From: an uncultured Collinsella sp. | GTDB lineage: Bacteria; Actinomycetota; Coriobacteriia; Coriobacteriales; Coriobacteriaceae | Assembly (NCBI GenBank): GCA_900757615.1 | Contig: CAAEON010000032.1 | Span: forward strand, 1-31,262 | Reading direction: 5' to 3' | DNA: 31,262 nucleotides | Shown here: piece after piece, positions 7,787 through 14,422 of the stretch | Position numbering within the stretch: position 1 is the first letter of the stretch | How the letters are laid out: every line of letters begins with the position of its first letter | Position numbers and translations under genes: made by a program | Notes under the pieces: model-generated | Told to the model about the DNA's origin: nothing | The model's database searches: none | The model's input: the letters and a program-made list of their open reading frames with translations, nothing else

Positions 7787-8755
7787 ATGAATGTTTCGCA
7801 AGCACTCGAATACGAGCGCCAGCCGTTTATCCCCATGTTTATCTACGGCGACCACGGCGCCATGGAGTCCGAGCGCCAGAAGGGCGAGGAGGCCCTCAAG
7901 GTGCTCGAGACCGAGTACTTTACCGCCGAGGGCGACCCAGGCTTCGACTTTGCCACTGTGCGCGACCTGGCCGACCGCAACCGCGACCTGTGTGACCAGA
8001 TTGGCGAGGCGCGCCTGCGCAACGTGACGCCCGCGACGCTCTCGCGCGGCCTATCCGACGCCGACACCTGCGCCGCCATCGGCAAGATGCAAAAGCGCAC
8101 CGCCGCATCGGTCATGCGCGAGATCCGCGGTGACCGCGACGCACTCGGCGTGGCCTATGCCCGCAAGCCCATCCAAGGCACGGTGCTGGGCATCGACATC
8201 GAGACCACCGGTCGCGCGCCCGAGCGTGGCTACATCATCAACGTGGGTTGGGAGATCATGGAACTCACCAGCGACGCCGTGCCGCATAACGCCGAAGCAC
8301 ACTACTGCGGCCTGCCCGACATCTACCGCGGCGAGGATGTGCCGCTATCGAACATCCATCACATCACCTGGGACGACATCGACGGCAAAAAGCCGTTCCG
8401 CGAGAACAAGGAGCTGCAGAAGCAGTTGCTCAAGCTCATGAAGAAGTATCCCTATATGGCGCACAATGCCGCCTTCGAGGACAGCTGGTTCAAAATTCAT
8501 CTGGACGGTTACGCCGAGGCACGCCGCGCAGGCAAGATCATCGTCATCGACTCGCGCCAGATCTGCCGCAGCCTGGACGCCGACGTGCGCTCGCTCCCCC
8601 GCGAGTCCGCGCCCGCCGCGCTCGAGAACTGGGCGCGCCGCCGTGGCACCCTCGCCGCCGACGCCAACGAGCAGCACCTGGGCCTGGACGACACCGACCT
8701 CATGCTCCGCACCGTCCAAGCCGAGTTCAACCTCAAGAACCTGTTTGCGAAATAG
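7787..8755 (+). CDS. DEDDh 3'-5' exonuclease (DnaQ/RNase T-like)
   Basis: 322 residues. An exonuclease domain fills the C-terminal 190. Exo I is GIDIETTG (Asp137, Glu139), Exo II is AHNAAFEDSWF with Asp232, and Exo III is HLGLDD with His297 and Asp302, giving a complete DEDDh set. It should remove nucleotides from a 3' end using two metal ions; DNA versus RNA preference cannot be read. The first 130 residues are charged and helical and match no domain I recognise; they may recruit a partner or the substrate. AAGGAG stands five bases before the ATG. It is divergent from the exporter and closed by the hairpin at 8786. Confidence 0.88.
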   Translation: MNVSQALEYERQPFIPMFIYGDHGAMESERQKGEEALKVLETEYFTAEGDPGFDFATVRDLADRNRDLCDQIGEARLRNVTPATLSRGLSDADTCAAIGKMQKRTAASVMREIRGDRDALGVAYARKPIQGTVLGIDIETTGRAPERGYIINVGWEIMELTSDAVPHNAEAHYCGLPDIYRGEDVPLSNIHHITWDDIDGKKPFRENKELQKQLLKLMKKYPYMAHNAAFEDSWFKIHLDGYAEARRAGKIIVIDSRQICRSLDADVRSLPRESAPAALENWARRRGTLAADANEQHLGLDDTDLMLRTVQAEFNLKNLFAK

Positions 8756-8785
8756 CAACGCCTGCGACAAACACTGCTTGCTCAC

Positions 8786-8810
8786 GGGCGGCCCCGCAGC
8801 GGGGCCGCCC
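8786..8810 (+). terminator. GC-rich hairpin after exonuclease gene
   Basis: GGGCGGCCCCGC (8786-8797) and GCGGGGCCGCCC (8799-8810) are perfect inverted arms, effectively a 10-bp stem with a five-base loop. There is no T-tract after it, so termination efficiency is uncertain. It ends the exonuclease transcript 30 bases after the stop. Confidence 0.6.
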
Positions 8811-9089
8811 TACGTTCCATAGGCAGGCCCGCTCTTCACAAATTCTGAACCCTTTTTATAACTATTTCGGCACTTTCCCGACACGTGATTTGTGTTCGGA
8901 TGGCGATACATCGATGCCAAATGTGCAGCAATTGAGTATTTCTATGCTATAGCAGAGCTGCGAAAACATTTATTTAGGGCGTATCAACCCATAATCGCGT
9001 CAAGCTTTTGGACAGCATTTGGTTAGACCGCTAAAACGGCTTTCCCACTCAGCGCCATCAACACGGCATTAGCTGACACGATATATACC
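8811..9089. other. AT-richer noncoding stretch upstream of second nuclease-like gene
   Basis: No supportable gene. Base composition is visibly lower in GC than the core genes. TATATA at 9082-9087 is the only promoter-like feature close to the downstream ATG at 9090. It is so close that a transcript from it would start at or next to the start codon, and there is no ribosome site. A leaderless mRNA is possible, as is a more distant promoter I cannot pick out. Confidence 0.4.
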
Positions 9090-10289
9090 ATGAGTATCGT
9101 ATTGTCACATACCACTGCAAAAGCGGTCTACCAAGCCGCGCATTCGGTGTCTGCGAAAGACATCGAGTCCTGCAGCTCTGCCGCAATTTACGAATCATGC
9201 CCCAACGGAGCGCTCCTCGACGCAGCCGCAGAATGGCTTGCCAAACATGATGTTGCCCTCGACGCAAACGATTCCGTCGAGGTAATGGTGTTTGATCGTA
9301 GGAACGCGCGCTACGCGATGGACTGTCGATGCCACGTTTCGTCAAAGCGATTCTCAAACTCACGCTTTATAGAGCTCGGAGAAGGCATCTTCGTTGTTGG
9401 CGTTGAGCTTTGTGCACTTCAGGCCGCCACATATCTCCCTTTTCGCGAACTAGTGGAGTACTACTTTGAACTGTGCGGCGCTTATTCCCTAGGAACCGGC
9501 TCTTCCACTTCCTATACCGAGCGTTTCGCGCTTACCTCGACCGAGAGGCTAAAGCAGTTCTTTCATTCCATTACCAGATGCGACGGTTTGGCCCTTGCCC
9601 GAAAGGCGATTCAATGTGTACGCGATGGATGCCGGTCTCCCATGGAAACGGCCTTTGCCATGATGCTTACGTTGCCCAAAAGCGAAGGAGGGCTTGGCAT
9701 TAAAGGAATAGAGACCGACTACGAGGTGAAGGTCACCGCCGCCGCAAAAAATCTCACGAGACGCAAAAAGTTCTTTATGGATGCATATCTGAAGAAATCA
9801 CGAACAGATATTGAATACAACGGTTTTTATCACGACGCCGAAGAAAACCGCGCCATCGACGAGGAGCGCAAGAATGCGCTTGCGTCCATGGGGTACGGAA
9901 TCATCACCGTCAGCCGTTATTCCTTTATGCATGCCAGCTCTTTCGTTAGGGTCATGGAGGCAATCCAACGAAAAGAAGGTATACGCCCCTCGCGTCTGCC
10001 AAAAGACTTTCAAATCATGCAAGAGGACCTGAGACTGTTTGTGCTCAGAAGGTTTATTGAGAAGAAGAAACGAATCCAGGAGAAGCTACGCCAGGATTCC
10101 GAAGAGCGTCAACGAATCGACCTCGAAAAAGCAATGCTCGAAGGCATCACATTGGACGATCCGTCGATTAACGAGGCTCCGGCAATCGACGACATGCAGA
10201 CTGTCGAACCCGACAGCCCATCACTCAACCAAACAAGCAGCTTCACGCCCGAGGGCAGGGTCTTCGGGGCCGGAAACCAGGCTGACTAA
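9090..10289 (+). CDS. Predicted nuclease-fold protein, divergent paralogue of 90-1007
   Basis: 399 residues. The opening LSHTTAKAVY resembles the DISAFRYY start of the gene at 90-1007. Later blocks also correspond: CGAYSLGTGS, then CRSPMETAFAMML...GGLGI, then a predicted nuclease core of FFMDAYL (Asp231), DIEYNG (Glu242, Asn244) and DEERKNALASMGYGIITVS. This is the spacing of a PD-(D/E)XK-like or DUF559/Vsr-like fold. It has an extra C-terminal tail from about residue 300, with a Lys/Glu/Arg-rich likely coiled coil (about 315-350) and a low-complexity Ser/Thr/Pro end. Function is unknown; defence, DNA modification response or regulation are possibilities. Lower GC and an isolated position suggest an accessory gene. 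No ribosome site precedes the ATG. Confidence 0.75.
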   Translation: MSIVLSHTTAKAVYQAAHSVSAKDIESCSSAAIYESCPNGALLDAAAEWLAKHDVALDANDSVEVMVFDRRNARYAMDCRCHVSSKRFSNSRFIELGEGIFVVGVELCALQAATYLPFRELVEYYFELCGAYSLGTGSSTSYTERFALTSTERLKQFFHSITRCDGLALARKAIQCVRDGCRSPMETAFAMMLTLPKSEGGLGIKGIETDYEVKVTAAAKNLTRRKKFFMDAYLKKSRTDIEYNGFYHDAEENRAIDEERKNALASMGYGIITVSRYSFMHASSFVRVMEAIQRKEGIRPSRLPKDFQIMQEDLRLFVLRRFIEKKKRIQEKLRQDSEERQRIDLEKAMLEGITLDDPSINEAPAIDDMQTVEPDSPSLNQTSSFTPEGRVFGAGNQAD

Positions 10290-10625
10290 CAAGGTGGGTA
10301 CCTTAGCGGCGTGCAAAATTGCGAGTATTCAGCAGGGTCGGGTGTCCATCACCCTCGAGTGGATCCAAAAGTAAAGCGAAATCACTCTTGCGTGAGAACG
10401 TTAAGCAACATTTGAGGAAGAACTCATCGGTTTACCACCCTAAGATAACTCTTTCGCTGCATTATTTGGCCTGCGATAAATTAACAGACCCCCTATCGTT
10501 GCAGAATACTCCAATTTTTGCACGGCGCAGGGGCACCCACCCCGGCATCACCTATCAAAACCGCTTAGTCCGGGATCTCGTCCGCTTTTCCACATCATTT
10601 TGTACGACGGATGGCCTAAATGATA
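10290..10625. other. Gene-free stretch before the metal-resistance unit
   Basis: About 335 bases with no protein I can support. A weak AAGGT/ACCTT hairpin follows the upstream stop at 10291-10304. The rest is mixed-composition sequence without repeats or RNA-like features that I can see. Confidence 0.5.
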
Positions 10626-10653
10626 TTGACATATGAACATGCTCTCATATAAT
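10626..10653 (+). promoter_or_regulatory. Consensus promoter of the ArsR-family repressor gene
   Basis: TTGACA (10626-10631) and TATAAT (10648-10653) are perfect -35 and -10 boxes with a 16-base spacer. Operator 1 fills the spacer, so bound repressor would shut out RNA polymerase. Confidence 0.85.
10631..10650. promoter_or_regulatory. ArsR/SmtB-type operator 1
   Basis: ATATGA (10631-10636) and TCATAT (10645-10650) form the dyad ends of a 20-base site. Read on the minus strand it is ATATGAGAGCATGTTCATAT, matching operator 2 at all but one position. It lies between the -35 and -10 boxes. Confidence 0.8.
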
Positions 10654-10665
10654 CGGAAATAAATT

Positions 10666-10685
10666 ATATGAGCGCATGTTCATAT
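10666..10685. promoter_or_regulatory. ArsR/SmtB-type operator 2
   Basis: ATATGAGCGCATGTTCATAT, just downstream of the expected transcription start. Operators 1 and 2 face each other, so the whole region 10630-10686 is a 24-base inverted repeat with one mismatch and a 9-base spacer. Dimer-dimer contact across both sites is likely. Confidence 0.8.
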
Positions 10686-10699
10686 GAAAGGATATTGCA

Positions 10700-11065
10700 A
10701 TGAGCATCCGCGATGATGAAACGAAACCCGACATCGAGGCCACCGAGCCCGTGATCCCCACCACCTGCTCGCCCGAGGACCTTCCCGACGAGGAACTTCT
10801 CTACGACCTCGCCGACCTGTTCAAGGTCTTCAGCGACACCACGCGCATCAAGATTCTCTATGCCCTCATGGGCCGCGAGCTCTGCGTGGCCGACATCGCC
10901 GAGGCGACCGCAACCTCGCAGTCGGCAGTATCGCACCAGCTGCGCACGCTTAAGCAGTCGCACCTGGTCAAGTTCCGCCGCGACGGCCGCAACATCCTCT
11001 ACTCGCTTGCCGACGATCATGTCTACACCATGCTCAACCAGGGCATGAGCCATATCTGCGAATAG
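10700..11065 (+). CDS. ArsR/SmtB-family metal-sensing repressor
   Basis: 121 residues with the winged-helix core: a helix-turn-helix at about 62-85 (CVADIAEATATSQSAVSHQL) followed by the wing (RRDGRNILYSL). The alpha-5 zinc site of SmtB/CzrA-type sensors is complete: Asp105, His107, His118 and Glu121 with the classic spacing. The alpha-3 thiolate site of CadC/ArsR sensors is mostly absent; only Cys62 remains of the CVC pair. So it should sense Zn, Co or Ni rather than Cd, Pb or As, by family logic. AAAGGA lies seven bases before the ATG. The flanking operators and the downstream HMA and ATPase genes indicate an autoregulated zinc-type efflux unit. Confidence 0.9.
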   Translation: MSIRDDETKPDIEATEPVIPTTCSPEDLPDEELLYDLADLFKVFSDTTRIKILYALMGRELCVADIAEATATSQSAVSHQLRTLKQSHLVKFRRDGRNILYSLADDHVYTMLNQGMSHICE

Positions 11066-11127
11066 CAACCAACCACGGTACCAGCGCGGCCTGCACCCAA
11101 GCCGCAAAACAGGGAAAGGAACCCACC

Positions 11128-11346
11128 ATGAAAAAGCAGTTTAAACTCGACGAGATCGACTGCGCTAACTGCGCGCGCGAGCTTCAGGACGAGCTGGCCA
11201 AGCTCGAGGGCGTCAAATCCGTGTCCGTCAACTTTATGACCCAGAAGCTGACGCTCGAGGCCGATGACACCGAGTTCGACGAGGTGCTCAACCGCGTTGT
11301 AGAGTTTACGGCCGACGCCGAGCCGGACTGCGAGATCATTCTCTAG
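11128..11346 (+). CDS. Free-standing HMA (heavy-metal-associated) domain protein
   Basis: 72 residues, a single ferredoxin-like HMA domain. The metal site is DCANCA (Cys12, Cys15), followed by the helix ELQDELAKLEGV and the strand SVSVNFMTQKLTLE. The Asp just before the first Cys recalls the zinc-type HMA domains of ZntA rather than copper domains, which usually have Met or Thr there. The ATPase downstream has no N-terminal HMA domain, so this small protein probably serves as its detached metal-delivery or sensing domain. GGAAAGGA precedes the ATG. It is probably cotranscribed with the repressor 62 bases upstream. Confidence 0.88.
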   Translation: MKKQFKLDEIDCANCARELQDELAKLEGVKSVSVNFMTQKLTLEADDTEFDEVLNRVVEFTADAEPDCEIIL

Positions 11347-11367
11347 CCCAGGTTCACGCCAACCTGC

Positions 11368-11390
11368 AAGGCCGCGATTGCCGCGGCCTT
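11368..11390 (+). terminator. Hairpin between HMA gene and ATPase gene
   Basis: AAGGCCGCG (11368-11376) pairs with CGCGGCCTT (11382-11390) around a five-base loop. Only a short T-rich run follows. It likely reduces read-through, leaving the ATPase to its own operator-controlled promoter. Confidence 0.6.
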
Positions 11391-11403
11391 TATCCGCGAT
11401 TTT

Positions 11404-11423
11404 ATATGAGCGAGTGTTCATAC
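11404..11423. promoter_or_regulatory. ArsR/SmtB-type operator 3, upstream of the ATPase
   Basis: ATATGAGCGAGTGTTCATAC differs from operator 2 at only three of 20 positions. It lies 24 bases before the ATPase start codon and overlaps a TTTATA that may be a -10 box (TTGCCG 17 bases upstream). It places the ATPase under the same repressor. Confidence 0.78.
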
Positions 11424-11446
11424 ATTCAAATGGGAGGATACGAGTC

Positions 11447-13399
11447 ATGGCCACCGACGATCCCAAGAAGAAAAAGAAGAAGCGCAAGAAAAAAGAGTCA
11501 CTCGAGCATAAGCGCAACCGCATCCTGGTAGCGCTGGGCATTTTTGCCGTGGTGTACGCCCTCGATGAGTTCGGCGTCCTCGCCGCCGCATTCGGCACCC
11601 CGGGCGACATCTACGCCAGCTTTGCGCTGTTCCTCGTGCCGTTTTTGATTGCCGGCTACGACGTACTGCAAAAGGCATTCAATAACATCCGCCGCGGCAA
11701 GGCCTTCGACGAGAGTTTTCTTATGGCAGTCGCGACCATCGGCGCGTTTGCCATGGTGCTCTTCCCCGATACCGATCCGCACATGGCCGAAGGCGCCGCC
11801 GTCATGCTGTTCTACCAGGTCGGCGAGCTGTTCCAGGCGTACGCCGTGGGCAAGAGCCGCAAGTCGATCAGTGCCATGATGGACATCGCTCCCGACTACG
11901 CTAACGTCGAGCAAGCCGACGGCACACTCGAGCAGGTCTTTCCCGATGATATCGCCGTCGGCACCGTGATCGTGGTCAAGCCCGGCGAACGCGTGCCTAT
12001 CGACGGCGTCATCGTCGAGGGCGAAACCCAGCTCGACACCGCCGCGCTCACGGGCGAGTCAGTCCCCCGCCCCGCCAAGTCCGGCGACGATATTATCAGC
12101 GGTTGCATCAACATGACGGGCCTCATCCACGTGCGCACCACCAAGCCGTTTGGCGAGTCCACCGTCGCACGCGTCCTGGAGCTCGTGGAAAACGCCAGCG
12201 AGAAGAAGGCACGCACCGAAAACTTCATCACGCGCTTTGCCCGCGTCTACACCCCCGCCGTCACCGGCGCCGCCGCGGTGCTCGCGCTCGGCGGCGGCCT
12301 GGTCACCGGTGCCTGGTCCGACTGGATTCTGCGCGGCCTGACCTTCCTGGTCGTCAGCTGCCCGTGCGCCCTCGTGATCAGCGTACCGTTGAGCTTCTTT
12401 GGCGGCATCGGCGGCGCGTCCAAGCTGGGCGTTCTCATCAAGGGCTCCAACTACCTCGAGACGCTCGCCGACGTGGACACCGTCGTCTTCGACAAAACGG
12501 GCACCCTCACCAACGGCACGTTCTCGGTCGTCGCGGTGCACCCCGAAGCCGGCCAAACCGAGCAATCGTTGCTTGAAATCGCCGCCCTTGCCGAGTCGTT
12601 CTCCGATCACCCCATCGCGCAGTCGGTGCGCGCCGCCTATCAGGGCGAGCTCGACCCCACGCGCGTGACGGATTTCGCTAATGACGCGGGCCACGGCGTG
12701 ACGGCGACCATCGATGGCAAGCACGTCGTCGTCGGCAACGCCAAGATGCTCGCCGCGGCCGGCGTTGAAGCACCGAACTGTGAGGTTGTCGGCACGATCC
12801 TCCACGTGCTCGTGGACGGCGTGTATGCCGGCCATATCGTGATTGCCGACACCGTAAAGGCCGATGCCGAGCAGACAATCCGCGACCTGCACTCCGCTGG
12901 CGTCAAGCGTACCGTCATGCTCACGGGCGACCGCGAGGAAGTGGCTGCGTCCGTTGCCGAGCAGCTAGGACTCGACGAGTTCCACGCGCAGCTGCTGCCG
13001 GGCGACAAGGTCGAGCGTGTTGAAGCGCTGCTTGCGGCCGAATCTGGCAAGGGCAAGCTCGCCTTTGTGGGCGACGGAATCAACGATGCGCCCGTGCTCA
13101 CCCGTGCCGATGTGGGCATTGCCATGGGCGCCATGGGGTCCGACGCCGCGATTGAGGCCGCCGATGTGGTGCTGATGGACGACAAGCCGTCCAACATCGC
13201 CCGCGCGATCCGCGTGGCACGCAAGACCATGACGATTGTTTGGCAGAACATCATCTTCGCGCTGGGTATTAAGCTGCTGATCCTGGTACTTGCGGCGTTC
13301 GGCATCGCCAACATGTGGCTTGCCGTCTTTGGCGACGTGGGCGTGGCGATCATCGCCATCCTGAACGCCATGCGCGCGATGGGTGTCAAGAACCTGTAG
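11447..13399 (+). CDS. P1B-type Zn2+/Cd2+/Pb2+-exporting ATPase
   Basis: 650 residues from the ATG at 11447 (GGGAGG nine bases upstream); the open frame back to 11378 crosses operator 3 and is rejected. It has a Lys/Arg-rich start (residues 7-16) in place of an HMA domain, then transmembrane segments. TGES is at 202-205 (actuator), the SCPCAL metal site at about 304-309, DKTGT at 349-353 with the phosphorylated Asp, SDHPIAQ as the P1B-specific HP motif, GDGINDAP as the hinge, and a C-terminal membrane pair. CPC together with Lys in LGIKLLIL and Asp in FGDVGV is the P1B-2 (ZntA) pattern. It should pump zinc, cadmium or lead out of the cytoplasm. Confidence 0.93.
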   Translation: MATDDPKKKKKKRKKKESLEHKRNRILVALGIFAVVYALDEFGVLAAAFGTPGDIYASFALFLVPFLIAGYDVLQKAFNNIRRGKAFDESFLMAVATIGAFAMVLFPDTDPHMAEGAAVMLFYQVGELFQAYAVGKSRKSISAMMDIAPDYANVEQADGTLEQVFPDDIAVGTVIVVKPGERVPIDGVIVEGETQLDTAALTGESVPRPAKSGDDIISGCINMTGLIHVRTTKPFGESTVARVLELVENASEKKARTENFITRFARVYTPAVTGAAAVLALGGGLVTGAWSDWILRGLTFLVVSCPCALVISVPLSFFGGIGGASKLGVLIKGSNYLETLADVDTVVFDKTGTLTNGTFSVVAVHPEAGQTEQSLLEIAALAESFSDHPIAQSVRAAYQGELDPTRVTDFANDAGHGVTATIDGKHVVVGNAKMLAAAGVEAPNCEVVGTILHVLVDGVYAGHIVIADTVKADAEQTIRDLHSAGVKRTVMLTGDREEVAASVAEQLGLDEFHAQLLPGDKVERVEALLAAESGKGKLAFVGDGINDAPVLTRADVGIAMGAMGSDAAIEAADVVLMDDKPSNIARAIRVARKTMTIVWQNIIFALGIKLLILVLAAFGIANMWLAVFGDVGVAIIAILNAMRAMGVKNL

Positions 13400-13415
13400 C
13401 ACTCGTGTTCCCTCC

Positions 13416-13544
13416 GGCCGGGGCCGGGCTTGGTTTTGAAAACGTCCTCGACCAATGAAGTGCCCCCGTTCTGCTCCTTCGGAGCTACGAACGGGGGCAC
13501 TTCTGGTCTGCGGAATGTTTTCAAAACCAAGCCCGGCCCCGGCC
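13416..13544. repeat. Large nested inverted repeat (129 bp)
   Basis: Outer arms 13416-13443 and 13517-13544 are perfect 28-base inverted copies. Inside them 13457-13471 and 13489-13503 are perfect 15-base arms, and GCTCC-TTC-GGAGC (13473-13485) caps the structure. Two unequal 13-base stretches separate the outer and inner stems. It begins 16 bases after the ATPase stop. It could be a terminator, but the arms are far longer than termination needs, so a mobile palindromic element or structured RNA is more likely. Confidence 0.85.
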
Positions 13545-13821
13545 TGCGATGACATCGCTGGCGGTTCTTGGGCATCGCTTGCTGGCGGGGTTCCTTGTCT
13601 GAGTTGGGCTTAGTTGGTGGGGCCACTGGTCCCGGTCGCTGTCCCGCGCCGTTCCGGCGCGGGAGGCGCGCCTCTTTGGGAACGCAGAGATAGCTCAGCT
13701 GTGGTGGCGTCGCGCACCGATTGCTCCACTTTGGGCTGCGTCGGACTCGTTGTTATTCGTATCCCCTATCCCCCTTTCGCTGGTTCGCGCTTTGCGCGAA
13801 CTCCGCGCTACTGGGGACCTG
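13545..13821. other. Gene-free stretch with several short palindromes
   Basis: Between convergent genes. It holds TCCCGCGCC/GGCGCGGGA (13642-13650 with 13656-13664), the palindrome GGCGCGCC (13665-13672), and GTTCGCGC/GCGCGAAC around TTT (13783-13801). It also has near-repeats CATCGCTGGCGG and CATCGCTTGCTGGCGG around 13550-13595. A plus-strand frame covers it, but its translation is Ser/Arg/Pro-rich and looks noncoding. It may be decayed repeat sequence. Confidence 0.5.
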
Positions 13822-14211
13822 TTAGGATTCCGTTGCTGAGTTCGACGTCTCTTCCCTGGCGAGCATCGCCCTCAGCTTCTCGAAGCTTTCCTCGCTCAGG
13901 CAGTGCTCCATGTGGCAGCCCTCTTGCGACGCGACATCCGCTGAAACACCTGCTTCCTCGAGCAACCGCACGAAAAAGCAATGACGCTCCCACATTTGAC
14001 GAGCGACCTCCAGACCACGCTCCGTCAGATGAACGTCGCGCTTGCCCATTTCGACATAGCCGCTGTTCTCCAGCGTCGCCATGGCTTTGGAGACGCTCGC
14101 CTTGGTCACACCGAGGTACTCCGCAACGTCGATCGAGCGCACGATGCCCTGGCGTTCCGACAGAACGTAGATCGATTCGAGATAGTCTTCTCCAGATTCA
14201 CGTAGGGCCAT
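13822..14211 (-). CDS. DtxR/MntR-family metal-dependent regulator
   Basis: 129 residues, the size of MntR and without the SH3-like domain of DtxR. The winged helix-turn-helix is at about 26-62 (IDVAEYLGVTKASVSKAMAT). Metal ligands fall at the same residue numbers, within one, as in Bacillus MntR: Asp9, Glu12, His77, Glu102 and His103. Position 99, a Glu in MntR, is Cys here, as at the equivalent Cys102 of DtxR, so the ligand set is hybrid. It should bind DNA when loaded with Mn or Fe. Palindromic sequence upstream (14235-14296) matches the exporter operator, suggesting autoregulation and control of the exporter. CGAAAGG lies ahead of the ATG. Confidence 0.88.
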   Translation of the reverse strand: MALRESGEDYLESIYVLSERQGIVRSIDVAEYLGVTKASVSKAMATLENSGYVEMGKRDVHLTERGLEVARQMWERHCFFVRLLEEAGVSADVASQEGCHMEHCLSEESFEKLRAMLAREETSNSATES

Positions 14212-14234
14212 GGGCCGCCTTTCGCGATGATTAC

Positions 14235-14297
14235 TAGTTAGCCTTTGGATACTTTCCTTGGCTTACTTTACCGCAAAAGTTGCCCATGTCTTACTAC
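14235..14297. promoter_or_regulatory. Candidate DtxR/MntR operators upstream of the regulator gene
   Basis: Site C (14276-14297) shares AGTTGCCCATG and a correctly spaced ACTA with operator A at 7705-7726. TAGTTAGCC (14235-14243) is another fit to the half-site, read GGnnAACTA on the other strand. A further partial half-site is AAGTTAACC at 14308-14316. They lie 24 to about 105 bases upstream of the start codon. Confidence 0.45.
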
Positions 14298-14350
14298 GTT
14301 GTTTAAAAAGTTAACCTTGTTTCACAAAACGCGCCAGGCGAACACAACAT

Positions 14351-14390
14351 GGGGACACGCCCCGCAAGGAGTGTCCCCAGCTGCCGGCAG
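14351..14390. repeat. Palindromes with GGGGACAC arms (REP-like)
   Basis: GGGGACAC (14351-14358) pairs with GTGTCCCC (14371-14378), immediately followed by the perfect palindrome CTGCCGGCAG (14381-14390) and then GGAACGTCCCT. It is noncoding, between the HAD gene stop and the regulator promoter. It may act as the terminator of the HAD gene. It is related in core sequence to the GGGACA palindromes elsewhere in the window. Confidence 0.6.
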
Positions 14391-14422
14391 AAAAGGAACG
14401 TCCCTAAGTGCCAAATCCGCAG

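Noticed and set aside
8811..9089. Small RNA or tRNA in the gaps
   Set aside because: No cloverleaf, no TTCGA-type T-loop and no tmRNA-like or rRNA-like sequence seen here or in other gaps.
12640..13626. 328-residue minus-strand frame across the ATPase and the large palindrome
   Set aside because: Ser/Pro/Ala-rich shadow of the ATPase gene with no domain signal.
13614..14237. 207-residue plus-strand frame
   Set aside because: Low-complexity translation, no ribosome site, overlaps the DtxR-type gene antisense.
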